From: Areca catechu
Lineage: Eukaryota > Streptophyta > Magnoliopsida > Arecales > Arecaceae
Reading direction: 5' to 3'
Assembly (NCBI GenBank): GCA_021397845.1
Contig: CM038053.1
Coordinates: forward strand, 142,552,541-142,616,540
DNA: 64,000 bases
The translations under genes and the position numbers were made by a program. A model generated the notes under the pieces. It was not told the origin of the DNA and ran no database searches. It saw nothing but the letters and a program-made list of their open reading frames with translations. Shown here piece by piece: positions 34,224-45,357 of the stretch. Positions within the stretch are counted from its first letter, which is position 1. Each line of letters begins with the position of its first letter.

Positions 34224-35776
34224 TGATGTGAATGAACCTATGACTGATGTAAAATAGTAAAATAATTTGTAGTTTTTTGGATATTAAATTTGTAGGCTAA
34301 TAACCCGAAAATAAACAAAGATTAGCAGAAAGACTAGTAATGCTGGAAACTATTATACCTGCAAAAACTCATGCAAAATAATAAATAGCCAAGACCTGAG
34401 AGTTGAGAAACTCCAAATTTAGGATAGCCATTCTTCATCAAACTAGAGATTAAGAGAAGGGAAGGATGTTACCAATCCATGAATTGAAGAACTTCCGATG
34501 AAGAGGTCACATAGCACTATGATGGAGTCTAGATGATGAAGCTTGGTTCCCCTGATTAGATGGCTGATTTGTGATAGTCCTGGAGGAAAAGAAGGCCTCC
34601 TCTGGGGAGGTGAAACACCTCGGAGATCCTGCAAGCATCAGGGGTCAATTAAAATAGCAAGTAAATAAAGTAAAGGAAACTAGGTTTGAAGGAAATTCAA
34701 ATCAGGGTTTGAATGGCTAGCGGCTAGAAGCTTGATGAAGATCCTTGCTTGGGCGGCCTATGGTTCCTTTCCTTTGGGCATGTGAAGGCTTGGATGGCAG
34801 CAAGATTGGGTGTGGAAGGATGCTAGGGCTCACAAAGTAACCAACAAAATACAAGAACACAATTCCAATACAAGATCAAACTCAAATAAAATTTAACAGG
34901 GTTTTGATATCATGAATAAAAGTTATTACAAGAGGAAGAGGGGTGGGGTATTTATGGAGTCCCATGCCCTCTCCTAACTAGGGTTATACTTAGGTTAAGA
35001 ATAACCTCTCCTTAAGGCATTAGGAAAAGAATCCTTAATAGGTTAGGAAAGAAAGCCTTAAGAGGTTAGGACTTTGACTAGTCTTCTCCTTCTCCCTTCA
35101 TGCTTTGACCTAGTCTTCTACCAACCCTTGGACTTGGTCAACCAAGTGAGGATGCCTCTCTTAGGCATGTTGGGCTTCATGAGAGCAGCAATGGCCGGCA
35201 AGGAGGTGAGGGCACATGGGCTTGGGCCTCCTGAAAGCTAGGGTGGCCTGGTAGCCTGGTAGTAGGAATATTCCTTGGAATCTTGCTTCTTAAGGACTTG
35301 GGCTTGGTGCCTGGTCGATTTCTCTTAGGCTGGGGTGTAGTTGGACCTCTGGATTTATGATGTGACTGGTCTGGGAATATACTCTGCCATCTAGAGGGGA
35401 ATCTGGATATCTGGAGAACATCTGGAGGGCTTCTAGGCATCATGCAGGAATCTTGGACCCTGGGATGGCATACAAAGTCCAATTGGTTGAAGTGGGGTCT
35501 TCTATCTCCTGGATGAGGAATGGTGGAACTCCAAAGTAGGGTATCCTATTCTCTTGTACAAAATTGAACTCATACTGGACTCATAACTAAAGTACAGGAC
35601 TCAATATTCTGACTAGGGTTAGGGTTGAGACAAATCAACTAACCTCTACTTATTACAGGATTCAATCTTAATTGTTTACAAAATTGTGACACATGACTAA
35701 AGTTCTAAAATTAAAATCTTAATCAATAAACCATATGGGATCCAGTGATCTGTGTCTGATCCTGGTGTCCCCACCA
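34224..35776 (-). repeat. 5' LTR of element D
   Basis: This pairs with 7798-9346. It ends CCCCACCA followed by the CACTA duplication at 35777-35781. It is visibly more diverged from its partner than the LTR pairs of B or C. Confidence 0.9.
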
Positions 35777-35781
35777 CACTA
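35777..35781. repeat. Target-site duplication CACTA, right copy (element D)
   Basis: This matches 7793-7797. Sirevirus A's gag continues immediately after it. Confidence 0.9.
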
Positions 35782-36298
35782 AATCTGAATTATAGTAAAT
35801 CCTGCCAAGACTTTTCAAGCAATTAATAATATCTGTAAAACGTGAAAACATGGCAGAGATAGTTTCATTTTGTTCCATCTTAAACAGTTCATAGTTGTGC
35901 AAAAGAAAATTAATTTTAGAAGTCTTCACTTGGAATGTTCCTTCATGGGTTACCTCAAGTTTGTCCCAAATTTCTTTTACAGATAAGCAAGTAGAAATTC
36001 GATTGAACTCATTTGCGTCCAAAGCACAATATAAGAAGTTCATGGCTTTGGCATTTAACTCATTCATTTTCATGTCATGTTTATCACAATCCTCTTAAGG
36101 TTTTGGGATATCCATGCCATCAACCTTTATCATGGGTATATGAGGTCCCTTGAAAATGACCTTCCATAATTGAAAGTCTACAACTTGAATGTATATTTTC
36201 ATTCGAGCTTTCCAATAAGAATAGTTTGTGCCAGTGAATAGTGGAGGTCTATTTGTTGATTGGCCTTCGATCAAGGAGGTACTCATGGGATGAGCCAT
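35782..36298 (-). pseudogene. gag: gag of Sirevirus A, N-terminal part
   Basis: It starts at ATG 36298 (MAHPMSTSLIEG), 35 bases after the primer site. The copia gag start motif RPPLFTGTNYSYWKARM is present, then a TAA near 36095. A UBN2-type block follows (LNAKAMNFLYCALD, EIWDKLEVTHEGT, YELFKMEQNETISAMFSRF) up to the D insertion. The C-terminal half is at 6441-7797. It is closely similar to B (12197 on) and F (58780-60500). Confidence 0.9.
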
Positions 36299-36345
36299 TA
36301 ATCTTTGCTCTAATTAAAACTCAGAGACATTACACTGATACCAGT

Positions 36346-37916
36346 TGTTGCCCAAATGACCTTTCCCAAGAGGGGCTGAATTAGGATTTTAAAAAATTTA
36401 AGCAAATATGTGCTCTTTTAGTGTGGAAAGTGCTATGATTAGAATAATTAAAGTGGAAGCAAGCAAAAGCAGAAAAGGCACAATCATAAACATAGCAAGT
36501 TTATAGTGGTTCAGAGCAACCTCGCTCTTACGTCCACTACCCAAGATACCACTCAGGATTTTCATTATATTCACTCATGGAATACAACCGGATTATTTTC
36601 ATGGGCTCACAATCCAAAACCCAAACTTGGTTTTATCCAGGCTAACAAAAAATCCAAACTTGGTTTTGACCGGGCTCACCAAAAATCCACTACAACATTA
36701 GTTTTAAGATTGGATCACTAACAACCCACACTTGGTTTTCAATAGGCTCACCAAGAACCTACCAAACTCACAAAAGAATTAAGAAAAATACAAGCAACTT
36801 TGTGACAAACCCAAGTTGTCTGATGGTTGCAGTTGCAGCTCAAAGGAAGCCTTCTTGATTGCACTTGAATGCTCCTTAATGGCATCTTAGATTCCTCAAA
36901 GATGCTTCAAGCTTTAGATGAGAGTTGGTGCAAACTTGAAGACTCTCTTGAATGCTTTCTCTTGAATGTTCTCACCAAAATAAACATTAAAGCTCATTCA
37001 CCTTGTTAAAAGATGTCCCAATCCCTTATAAAAAGATTCTTGTACTCTTCTCTGGTGGATATAGCCATTGTAGACCGTTGGGATTTGAAATATGACCGTT
37101 GGAACTTGATTTGATTTCAAAAAGCAAGTCCTAGAACTAGCCGTTACTTGTCTAAGACTCGGATTCGAGTCGGCTCGGATGCTTCAAGTCAGCTCGGATG
37201 CTTCGAGTCAGCTCGGATTCTCAGATAGGTCAAAATGTTTTGCTGGTCATGTTAGCTCCTCTTCATTAAGTCAGCTTGCCTGGCCTGTTTTTCAGAACTA
37301 ATTTTCTCCGAACTCTATAAGAGTCGGCTTTTCTTCCTTTGAGTTGGCTCGCTTATCTTGTTCTCATAGAACTATTTTAACTGATCTCTATAAGAGTCGG
37401 CTCTTCTATTCTTGAGTCAGCTTGCCTATCTGATTGAGAAATCCTTACTCTGGTCGAGTCGGCTTGCAAACCTTTGAGTTGGCTCAGTTCCTCAGAACTT
37501 CAGAACATGACTTTACTTGAGTCAACTCTTTACCTTCAGGTCGTCTCAAATGTCTGACTGAGAAACTGAAGCACTAGACGAGTCGGCTCGACTTCCTTCA
37601 AGTCGGCTCGGATGCCTGCATGCTAGAAAGATGTGTTCTGTGCCAGAACTTGAGTTGGTTCTTCATGATTTTGAGTCGGCTCTTCAATGAAGTTGCCCAT
37701 TTTCATGAGTTTTTGAGTGATTCTTCTTGGACACTTCTCATGAAATAATTCCAATATTTCCAGAGATTTGCTTGATATACTTACAAAGTGATAGGAAGTG
37801 TAAGATATGCATTAAAATCATCTTACAAAAACTTAGAAAACACTTGGAAATAGTTAGCAAAATAAATGCATGCTCAAATATTTTGTTATCATCAAAATCA
37901 TTCAAGGGTTCAACAG
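36346..37916 (-). repeat. 5' LTR of Sirevirus A
   Basis: On the minus strand the LTR starts TGTTGAACCC at 37916 and ends GGGCAACA at 36346, followed by a mutated primer site (TGGTATCAGTG, 36333-36343). The conserved LTR core with CCACTATAAAC lies at 36500-36570. About fifteen CGAGTCGGCTC-type repeats fill 37150-37690. The partner LTR is outside the window. Confidence 0.88.
37150..37690. repeat. GAGTCGGCTC-type near-palindromic repeats in Sirevirus A LTR
   Basis: Roughly fifteen copies of (C)GAGT(C/T)(G/A)GCT(C/T)(G) occur at irregular spacing, for example CGAGTCGGCTCGG near 37155 and 37580. Many show G/A or C/T changes of the same core. E's LTR (44205-44545), G's LTRs (51714-52010, 56711-57000) and the pol-env spacers of A, E and F carry the same unit. 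Confidence 0.9.
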
Positions 37917-37939
37917 TACCTAAAAGCATTACTTGATTA

Positions 37940-40900
37940 TTTTGCAGAAATGTCTTGCAGCCAAGAATTCAAAGAAAAGATGGTATCTAGATGTTGCTGT
38001 TCAAGACATATGACGGGTGACAAAGAATAATTCATCACCCTGGAAATGAAAGATGGAGGATTAGTAACTTTTGATGATAATGGTAAGGGGAAGATCATTA
38101 GTACTGCTAAGATCAAAATTATCCCTTCTACTTTTATTGAAAATGTATTGCTATTAGACAAATTGAAGCATAATTTATTAAGTATAAGTCAATTATGTGA
38201 TAAAGGCTTCAAGGTTGTCTTTGAATCTTCAATGTATATAGTAACTAGTTCTCTTTATTCTAGCACTAAATTTATTGGTCATAGACTTGAAAATATTTAT
38301 GTGATACACTTAAATGATCTTGCCATGTCAAGTAATACAAGTCTAGTGGCAATAAATGCTAAAACCAAGGAATCCAGCTTACTGTGGCATAGAAGATTAG
38401 TTCAAGCTAGCATGCATACTTAGCTAAATTAATTTTCAAAGATCTAGTTAGAGGTTTATCTAAGTTTAAAGTTAATTTTGAACATGTTTGTGATGCATGC
38501 CAATTTAGTAAACAAATTAGGGAGAGTTTTAAATCAAAAAATATGGTTTCAACTTCTAGACCTTTAGAGTTACTACACATGGACTTATTTGGACCAACTA
38601 GGACCACAAGCCTAGGAGGTATGAAATATGGACTTGTGATAGTAGATTATTTTTCTAGATTTACTTAGATTTTGTTTATAACTCATAAAGATGAAGCTTT
38701 TAAAGTATTTCAAAAGTTTCACAAGAAAGTTTCAAATTAGAAAAATCTTTCAGTTATTTCTATTAGAAGTGATCATGGCATAGAATTTGAAAACTAATAA
38801 TTTGAAGAATATTGTACTGAGCACAGCATTGATCATAACTTCTCCATTCCTAGAATACCACAGCAAAATGAAGTTGTAGAGAGAAAAAATAGGACATTGA
38901 AAGAGATGGCCTGAACTATATTATGTGAAGGAAATCTTCCAAGATACTTTTGGGCAGAAGATGTGAATACTTTATGTTATATTTTGAACCATGTTTTGAT
39001 CAAATCTATTTTAAAGAAAACCTCCTATAACTTTGGAATGATAGAAAACTTAGTATTCATTATTTTTTTTTTTATGATGAAAATGCTTTGTACTTAATAA
39101 TGGAAAGGATAACCCTGAAAAATTTGATGCTAAATCTGATGAAGCAATATTTCTTGGTTATTCTATTTTTAGCAAAGCATATAGAGCATTCAATAAAAGA
39201 ACATTAACTGATGAAGAATCTATCCATGTTATATTTGATAAAACTAACCCCTCACTTTTAGAAAAGAAGAGTACATTGATAATGATGTAGGTACAATTGA
39301 CAAAGCTATGAAGGACATGAGCTTACAAGACAAATAAGTTGAAGAAGTAAAAGAAATGGTAAGCAAAGATCATAATGATTTACCCAAAAAATGGAGGTAT
39401 GTAACATCACACCCTAAAGATTTAATTATAGGTGATCCCTCACAAGGAGTTAAGACTAGGTCATCACTTAGAGAAGCACATGATTACCTAGCTTTTGTTT
39501 CACAAGTAGAATCCAATAGCATAGAAGAAGCAGAAATGGCCCAAATTAGATGATGGCCATGCATGAAAAACTTAATCAATTTGAAAAAACTAATGTGTGG
39601 ATCTTAGTAGCTAGACCCTCTGATCATCCTGTTATAGCACTAAATGGATTTATAGGAATAAATTATATGAAAAAGGGACTGTAATTAGAAATAAAGCTAG
39701 ATTAGTTGCCAAAGGATATAATCAGGAAGAAGGAATATATTTTGATGAAACCTATACATCGGTAGCAAGATTATAAGCTATCAGATTATTACTTGCATTT
39801 GCTTGCTACATGAATTTCAAATTATTTCAAATGGATGTAAAAAGTATATTTTTAAATGGTTGTATTTCAGAAAAAGTTTTTGTAGAACAACCACTACGAT
39901 TTGAAAATCATACTCATCCAAATCATATTTTCAAACTTAATAAAGCATTGTATGGTTTAAAATAAGCACCTAGAGCATGGTATGATAGATTAAGTAAGTT
40001 CTTGCTTGAAAATGATTTTATTAGAGGTAATGTAGATACCACTCTATTCATTAAAATGAAAGAAAATGATATGTTAGTTGTACAAATTTATGTAGATGAT
40101 ATAATTTTTGGTGCAACTAATGAAGATTTGTGTGAAGAATTTGCTAAGCTTATGCAGGGCAAATTTGAAATGAGCTTAATGGATGAACTAACCTACTTTC
40201 TTGGACTCCAAATTAAGCAAACAAATAAAGGAATATTTATCAACCAAGCTATGTAAATCAAGGAGATCATCAAGAAGTTTGGTATGGAGTCAATCAAAGA
40301 AATTGGCACACCCATGAGTCCCACCTGCAGACTTGACAAAGATGAAGATGGAAACAACATTGATTAAAAGCTTTATCGAGGTATGATTGGATCACTATTG
40401 TATTTAACAGCTAGTAGACTTGATATCTTGTTTAGCATTTGTATATATGCTAGATTTCAATCTAATAAAAAAGAATCACATATACTTGTTATTAAAAGAA
40501 TCATAACATATCTAAAAGGAACAAGTAAGGTCTATGGTATTCTAAATAATCTTCATTGAATTTAATTGGTTTTTGTGATGCTGATTATGGTGGATGCAAA
40601 ATTGTTAGAGAAAGCACTAGTGCTACTTGTCAATTTCTAGGGTTGAACTTAATCTCATGGCATAGTAAGAAGCAAAATTCCGTAGCACTATCTACTGTTA
40701 AGGCAGAGTATGTGGCTGCAAGGAGTTGTTGTGCTCAAGCACTTTGGATTAAGCAATAACTAGAAGATTATGATGTTATTTAAACTAAAATTCCTATCAA
40801 ATATGATAACACAAGTGCTATTAATCTGACAAAAAATCCAGTTCAGCATTCTAGGACAAAATACATGAAAATTAGACATCATTTCATTAGGGATCATGAA

Positions 40901-41029
40901 CAAAATAGCAATATTGAACTCGAATTTATTCCAACTGAAAATCAATTAGCTGACATCTTTACTAAGCCACTTAATAAAGATAGATTTTAAATGATTGGAG
41001 GAGAGTTAGGTTTGTGTGACCCTTTTTAG
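37940..41029 (+). pseudogene. pol: pol of Sirevirus E, heavily degenerate
   Basis: WYLD is followed by a small deletion that destroys the protease DSG motif (about 37980-38010). The gag-pre-integrase block is open at 38046-38423. The integrase core has HMDLFGP, RSDHGIEFEN and VVERKNR but several stops, including a double TAA after FEN. RT keeps YVDD at 40089-40100, with a TAA at 39963 in YGLKQAPRAW. RNase H reads DADYGGCKI, STVKAEYV (from 40556) and FTKPLNKDR, and ends with TAG at 41027. There is also a TAA at 40365 in the RT-RNase H linker. The domain order is that of a Sirevirus. It cannot make a functional polyprotein. Confidence 0.9.
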
Positions 41030-41365
41030 AATTCTTGACCTAATTCTTTCAAAATTAAGGATAAATTATCTAGAAAACCTCCATCATTAATTTAAGGATA
41101 ATAACCACCTTATCTAGTGCCCTCATAGGAATAGAAACCTTTTTGTTAAGTTTTTAAACCAGTTTCTTGATTTTATGTCAAGCTGACTTGAGCAGAGAAG
41201 CTCGAGGTCGAGTCGACTTGAGTGACGGGTTCACTTAAAACCCGTATGACCTAGAAAACCTCACTTCTTTTCCTTTCACTGTTCTAAGCCAAGCCCTAGG
41301 GGACCATAGTATATTCCATCTTAGAACCAACGATTCCTTCCCTTTTCACCCTATTCTTTGACTAA
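41030..41365 (+). other. pol to env-like spacer of Sirevirus E
   Basis: A non-coding spacer of about 340 bases. Near 41170-41225 it carries three GAGTCGACTTGAG/AGCTGACTTGAG units, related to the repeats in E's LTR. Confidence 0.7.
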
Positions 41366-43128
41366 ATGGCACCAAGAAGGGCAGTTGCAAAGAGATCCAG
41401 TCGGACGGCTTTTGGGGCAGTTGAGGCAGAGAGGAGATCGAAATGAAGAGCAGATGAGCCGACTCCTTAAGAAGACCCAGAAGAAGCCCAAGTTCATCTA
41501 CAAGCACCTCAAAGGCAAGTGATTCTTACGGGAAATCAGCTAGTAACTAGTGGAAGGAAAATAGATTTTGTATTTCTTAAAAATTTGTGACTTAGAATCG
41601 AAGAATGGATAGAAAATCAAGGATGGAGTTATTTTTGTTCTCTAGATATACCTACCTACCCAAATATTGTGAGAAATTTTTTTGAAAACTTGTCACTTGG
41701 AGAGAATTATGTAATGTCCACTATGAAAGGAATAAGTATGACAGTTGATAAGGATAGGCTTAGTAGGGTTTTGCAAATGCCTAGCAATGGAAAGTATTAT
41801 TTGAATTTGAAAGACATGCAGAAGATATTGAGAACAATACTGGAAAGGAGAAATGTTGATGGAATAACAAATGTTCAGGCCAACATATTATTTTTGGAAA
41901 TGAGGCTCTTACATAACATCATCAGTAGGATTTTTCTACCCCGAACAGGCCATTTTGATTGGGTCAGTGAACGAGATATGATGTTTATGAGATATATGAT
42001 TAAGGGGGAGGCCCTCAATTTGCCATTTATTATGCTTACCCAAATTCGAGATGCAGCCCGAAAGGCTAAGGCCTGTTTGCCATATGGAATGGCATTTACT
42101 TTATTGTTCCGAGATTTTGAAGTTGATCTGACAGGAGAAGACAGTCAACCCCTACACCACACTGATAGGTATTCGGTAAAATCCTTGTAGAGAATGGGAT
42201 ATCACCAAGTAGAAGGTGTTTGGGACAAGAAGACTTCTGGTCAGAGAGTTGTACATTATTCAGATTCTAATAAGGAGGCCGAGTCTGCTGCTGCTGCTGA
42301 TACTGTAGCTACTACTAGACTGGAGGATTCAAATGAGCAGATAGATTCTGACTCTAGTAGTGATGATGATTCTTCTGATGTGGAGGATGGAACTCAGGAG
42401 GAGATGGATAAACAGACTGATAGTCCGAGGACTCCTCCAAAACCATCAGCAGGACGACATCTGCAGCGCCTTCCACTCAGATCTCTATCACTTTGGAGCA
42501 GCTCTCATAGTTCACCGAGACCCTCACTAGCTCTTTCAGATCCATGTTTGGCGATCTTTGCCAAACACTCGAAACAAGCCTAGAGTAGCTCAAGACAGAG
42601 ATAAGGGAGCTAACACTCAGAGTGGAGTATGTAGAGATGGGTCAGAGGACACAGTAGTACTACATGATAGATTTGACACAGTTGCACTCTGACTTTGGCA
42701 GGATTCGGGGAGTAGCAGATACTTTTGCTCGAGACCAAGCTATTGCATTACATGGTATCTAGCATGAGGTTCAGAGGATGGGGACCAAGCTAAGTATGGT
42801 TCTACTTTTCGTCACTAAAGTGCATTCGGGATCCGGAGCTTCTACTTCTTGGTAGCCACTTCCACAGCCCTCACTCGGACCTAGACAGCCTCCACCATAT
42901 GCCAGACAGCCACCTCTTTCTTCTGCTCAGACTGATATGCATTCTGGAGATGTTAAGACTGAATCTACTTCTACTAGACCTAGAGCTAAACCTGAAGCCA
43001 AAACTAATGTACCTAAAGTTCCCACTAGGACTAGATTTAGAGATCTCAGACCTAAACCCATGAAAACTATTGTATCATCTTCTGTTTTAGAAATAGGTTC
43101 TTCTTCCAGTGAGGAAGAAGAAGATTAG
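41366..43128 (+). pseudogene. env-like (putative plant transposon protein) ORF of Sirevirus E
   Basis: ATG 41366 (MAPRRAVAKRSS) has an in-frame stop immediately before it, which fixes the start. After three early stops the frame is open from 41669 to 42190. The conserved blocks are LSLGENYVMSTMKGISM, EMRLLHNIISRIFLPRTG, FDWVSERD and ACLPYGMAFTLLFRDF. A TAG at 42188 falls in SLQRMGYH, after which the same frame runs to 42583. It then shifts and ends at 43128 in a Ser/Glu tail (SSSSEEEED). It is the longest readable copy of this domain here. Its function is unknown; the N-terminal half is the conserved, folded-looking part and the C-terminal half is acidic and low-complexity. Confidence 0.8.
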
Positions 43129-43883
43129 GTCTTGTAGATCTTGCTTTTGTTGACTTTGTATTAAAACATGCTTATATATATATGTGTGTGTGTGTATGTG
43201 TGCTTTTTTGAATACTACTGGCATTTTACTCTATCATTTTAACATTTTTGTGATGCATAAAGCTTAAACTCAACAATTGATATCAAACAATTGACATTGA
43301 AAAAGAAAAGAAAATGTTAACAAGAATATCGAGAATATAAAGAGAAGGTAAAATTATCTCAAAACATCTTAATTTTCCTATTCTATTTCAAGAATTATCA
43401 GATGCTTAAAGAATATTTTTGTTGATGACAAAAATGGGGAGTAATATTAATATTGTGCATGGAAAATTCAAACTTCATGAAAATATACAAAACTGGGGGA
43501 GAAATCAGTTATGCATGCAAATCAATGATAATAACTTGACTCTGATACCTTTTAATGCTCAATTAGCTTTGATATTTTCTTGATGCTAAATTAATGGAAT
43601 TTAATTGGTTTTGAATCATTTTTGATATTTATTTTGCTTTGATACACTTTGATACTTAATTGGCTCCAATACATTCTATAGCAAAAGTAGTTTTTGACAA
43701 ATATTGGTTCTGATATAAAAAGTTATGATACTTTTTGATACTTATTGATACATTCTTGATATATATTGACACTTATCAATTTAGGATATATACGAGTCAC
43801 TTTGATACTTTCAAGTGTTCATATATTCATAACTATAAAGTTTTTCCATGCCCAGTATTTTGTCATCATCAAAAGGGAGAGAT
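43129..43883 (+). promoter_or_regulatory. 3' untranslated region and polypurine tracts of Sirevirus E
   Basis: It contains a (TA)n(TG)n repeat (43172-43203), then purine tracts: GACAAAAATGGGGAGTAA (43427-43444), AAACTGGGGGAGAAAT (43489-43504), and AAAAGGGAGAGAT (43871-43883) directly before the LTR. The interval between holds many short GATACTT/TTGATA repeats (43540-43830) and no ORF. Confidence 0.82.
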
Positions 43884-45357
43884 TGTTGACCCCTGGAATG
43901 ATTTTGATGATAACAAAATATTGGAGCATGTATTTGATACCAACACTTTTGAATGTTTAAGAAGCTTTCGTAGGATGATTCTAATGCACAGCTATTCTTC
44001 CTACAAATCTGAAATTGTTATAGTATATCAAGTTTCTTTGTAAAAATGTTCATGTAATGAAGAGCCCTAGAAAATTTAATTATATATACTTGTAAAAAGA
44101 GGCATTTCTATGTAATTTTTTGAGTTAAATACTTAGATTTAGTTTAGAAGAAGTTGGAAAATCTTTGGAAGAAATCTGGAGAAGTTTGGAAGCTTTTGGA
44201 CAAAAGTCACTCGAACCGACTCAAGCAAGAGAGCCGACTCATTGTCTTGGCATGGTACAAAGGTTTCAGGCACATAGGTAACCGAGCCAACTTGACCAAG
44301 TTAGAGCTGACTCGTCCAGAATACCAAAATTGTAGTTTTCTAAAACCAATAATCCGAGCTGACTCAACAAGCCTATGAGCCGACTCCTCCAAAGTGAGCA
44401 AAAACTAGTTCTGAAAAAATTAGTCAGGTGAGCCGACTTGACAGAGAAGAGCCGACTCGATCGAGAAGAGCTGACTTGACTAGAGTGCTATTTCAGCTTA
44501 TTTGAGAATCCGAGCCGACTTGACCCAATCGAGCTGACTCAAATCCCAGTTTCTGGTGAGTAATGGCTAGTTCCAGAATTGATTTTTTGAATCCAAAAAG
44601 TGATCCAACGTCTATATTTTGACTCCCAAGGCACTACGACAGACATATCTGCTTGGGATCAGTTCTAAAGTTTATAAATAGGAGATTTGAATAACTTTTA
44701 AAGAACTTTTTATGAGAGTATTGAATATCCAAGAGAGCATTCAAGAAAGAACTCAAAACTTCACCAAACTCCAACCATTCTCTTGAGTCATTTATTGGAG
44801 AAGTTTGGAAGCCTTAAGAGCATTGAAGGAGCAATCAAGGAGGCTTCTCAAAGAGCATCAAGTGAAACCATCCGACAATGTTTGGTTTGTCATTTGTGTT
44901 GCTTTCTTTTTCACTCTTTGTTTGAGTTATTCCAAGTACAGTAGGGGCTGTAACTTGTGAGTTGTTTAAGATTTTTGGTGAGCTTTGAAAACCAAGTTTG
45001 GGTTGTTAGTGATCCTGGGAAAACTAACATTGTATTGGGTTCTTGGTGATCCCGGTGTAAAACCAAGATTGGGTTTTGGTTTGTGAGCTCGGTATAAAAC
45101 AAACCAGCTATATTCATGGTGAATATAATGAAAATCCCAAGTAGTATCTTGGGTAGTGGACGTAGGAACTGGGTTGCTCCGAACCACTATAAAATCTATG
45201 GTGTTTGTGATTGGTTTGTTTGTGTTCTTCTTTTGCTTCCGCATTTAATTTCTAATTCACATCACTCACCACACTAAGGTTTCTAAAGAGCACATATTTG
45301 TAGAAAAAGTTTTCAAACCCAATTCACCCCTCTCTTGGGTTGGCCAACTAGGGAACA
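43884..45357 (+). repeat. 3' LTR of Sirevirus E
   Basis: It starts TGTTGACCCC, matching TGTTGAACCC of A's LTR, and ends GGGAACA. The GAGCCGACTC-type repeat block is at 44205-44545. The conserved core with GAACCACTATAAAAT is at 45122-45196. Flanking bases on the right (ATAGG) are the presumed duplication; the other copy is outside the window. Confidence 0.85.

Larger units (their letters stand above)
7798..35776 (-). mobile_element. Element D: Ty3/gypsy chromovirus derivative lacking most of pol
   Basis: The LTRs at 7798-9346 (3') and 34224-35776 (5') are about 1.55 kb each and end TGGTGG...CATCA on the minus strand, with CACTA duplications. Removing B and C leaves about 6.7 kb, of which only about 3.6 kb is internal. 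Coding traces are a gypsy-type gag (33123 to 21912, split by C) and the C-terminal end of an integrase with a GPY motif and chromodomain-like tail (9398-9793). I find no protease, RT, RNase H or integrase core. The LTRs differ at roughly one base in ten over the first 430 bases I compared, so D is older than B and C inside it. Confidence 0.9.
742..37916 (-). mobile_element. Sirevirus A (Ty1/copia), minus strand, interrupted by D; 3' LTR not in window
   Basis: On the minus strand the order is 5' LTR (36346-37916), PBS, gag, pol, spacer, env-like region and polypurine tracts. This is the Sirevirus (SIRE/Maximus) layout. Element D (7798-35776) splits gag with a CACTA duplication, and removing D leaves about 9.2 kb of A in the window. 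The gag reading on both sides of D resumes in the same homology when compared with Sirevirus F. A itself was inserted into Sirevirus E: its LTR terminus (TGTTGAACCC on the minus strand, at 37916) abuts E's gag-pol linker. All A genes carry stops and frameshifts, so the copy is dead. Confidence 0.9.
37922..45357 (+). mobile_element. Sirevirus E (Ty1/copia), plus strand, 3' half only
   Basis: The sequence enters in the linker between gag and protease directly next to A's LTR. It continues through pol (37940-41029), spacer, env-like region (41366-43128), polypurine tracts and the 3' LTR (43884-45357). Its 5' LTR and gag must lie beyond A's other end, outside the window. E itself was inserted into the env-like region of F, which resumes at 45358. 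The many stops in pol show an old, dead copy. Confidence 0.88.
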
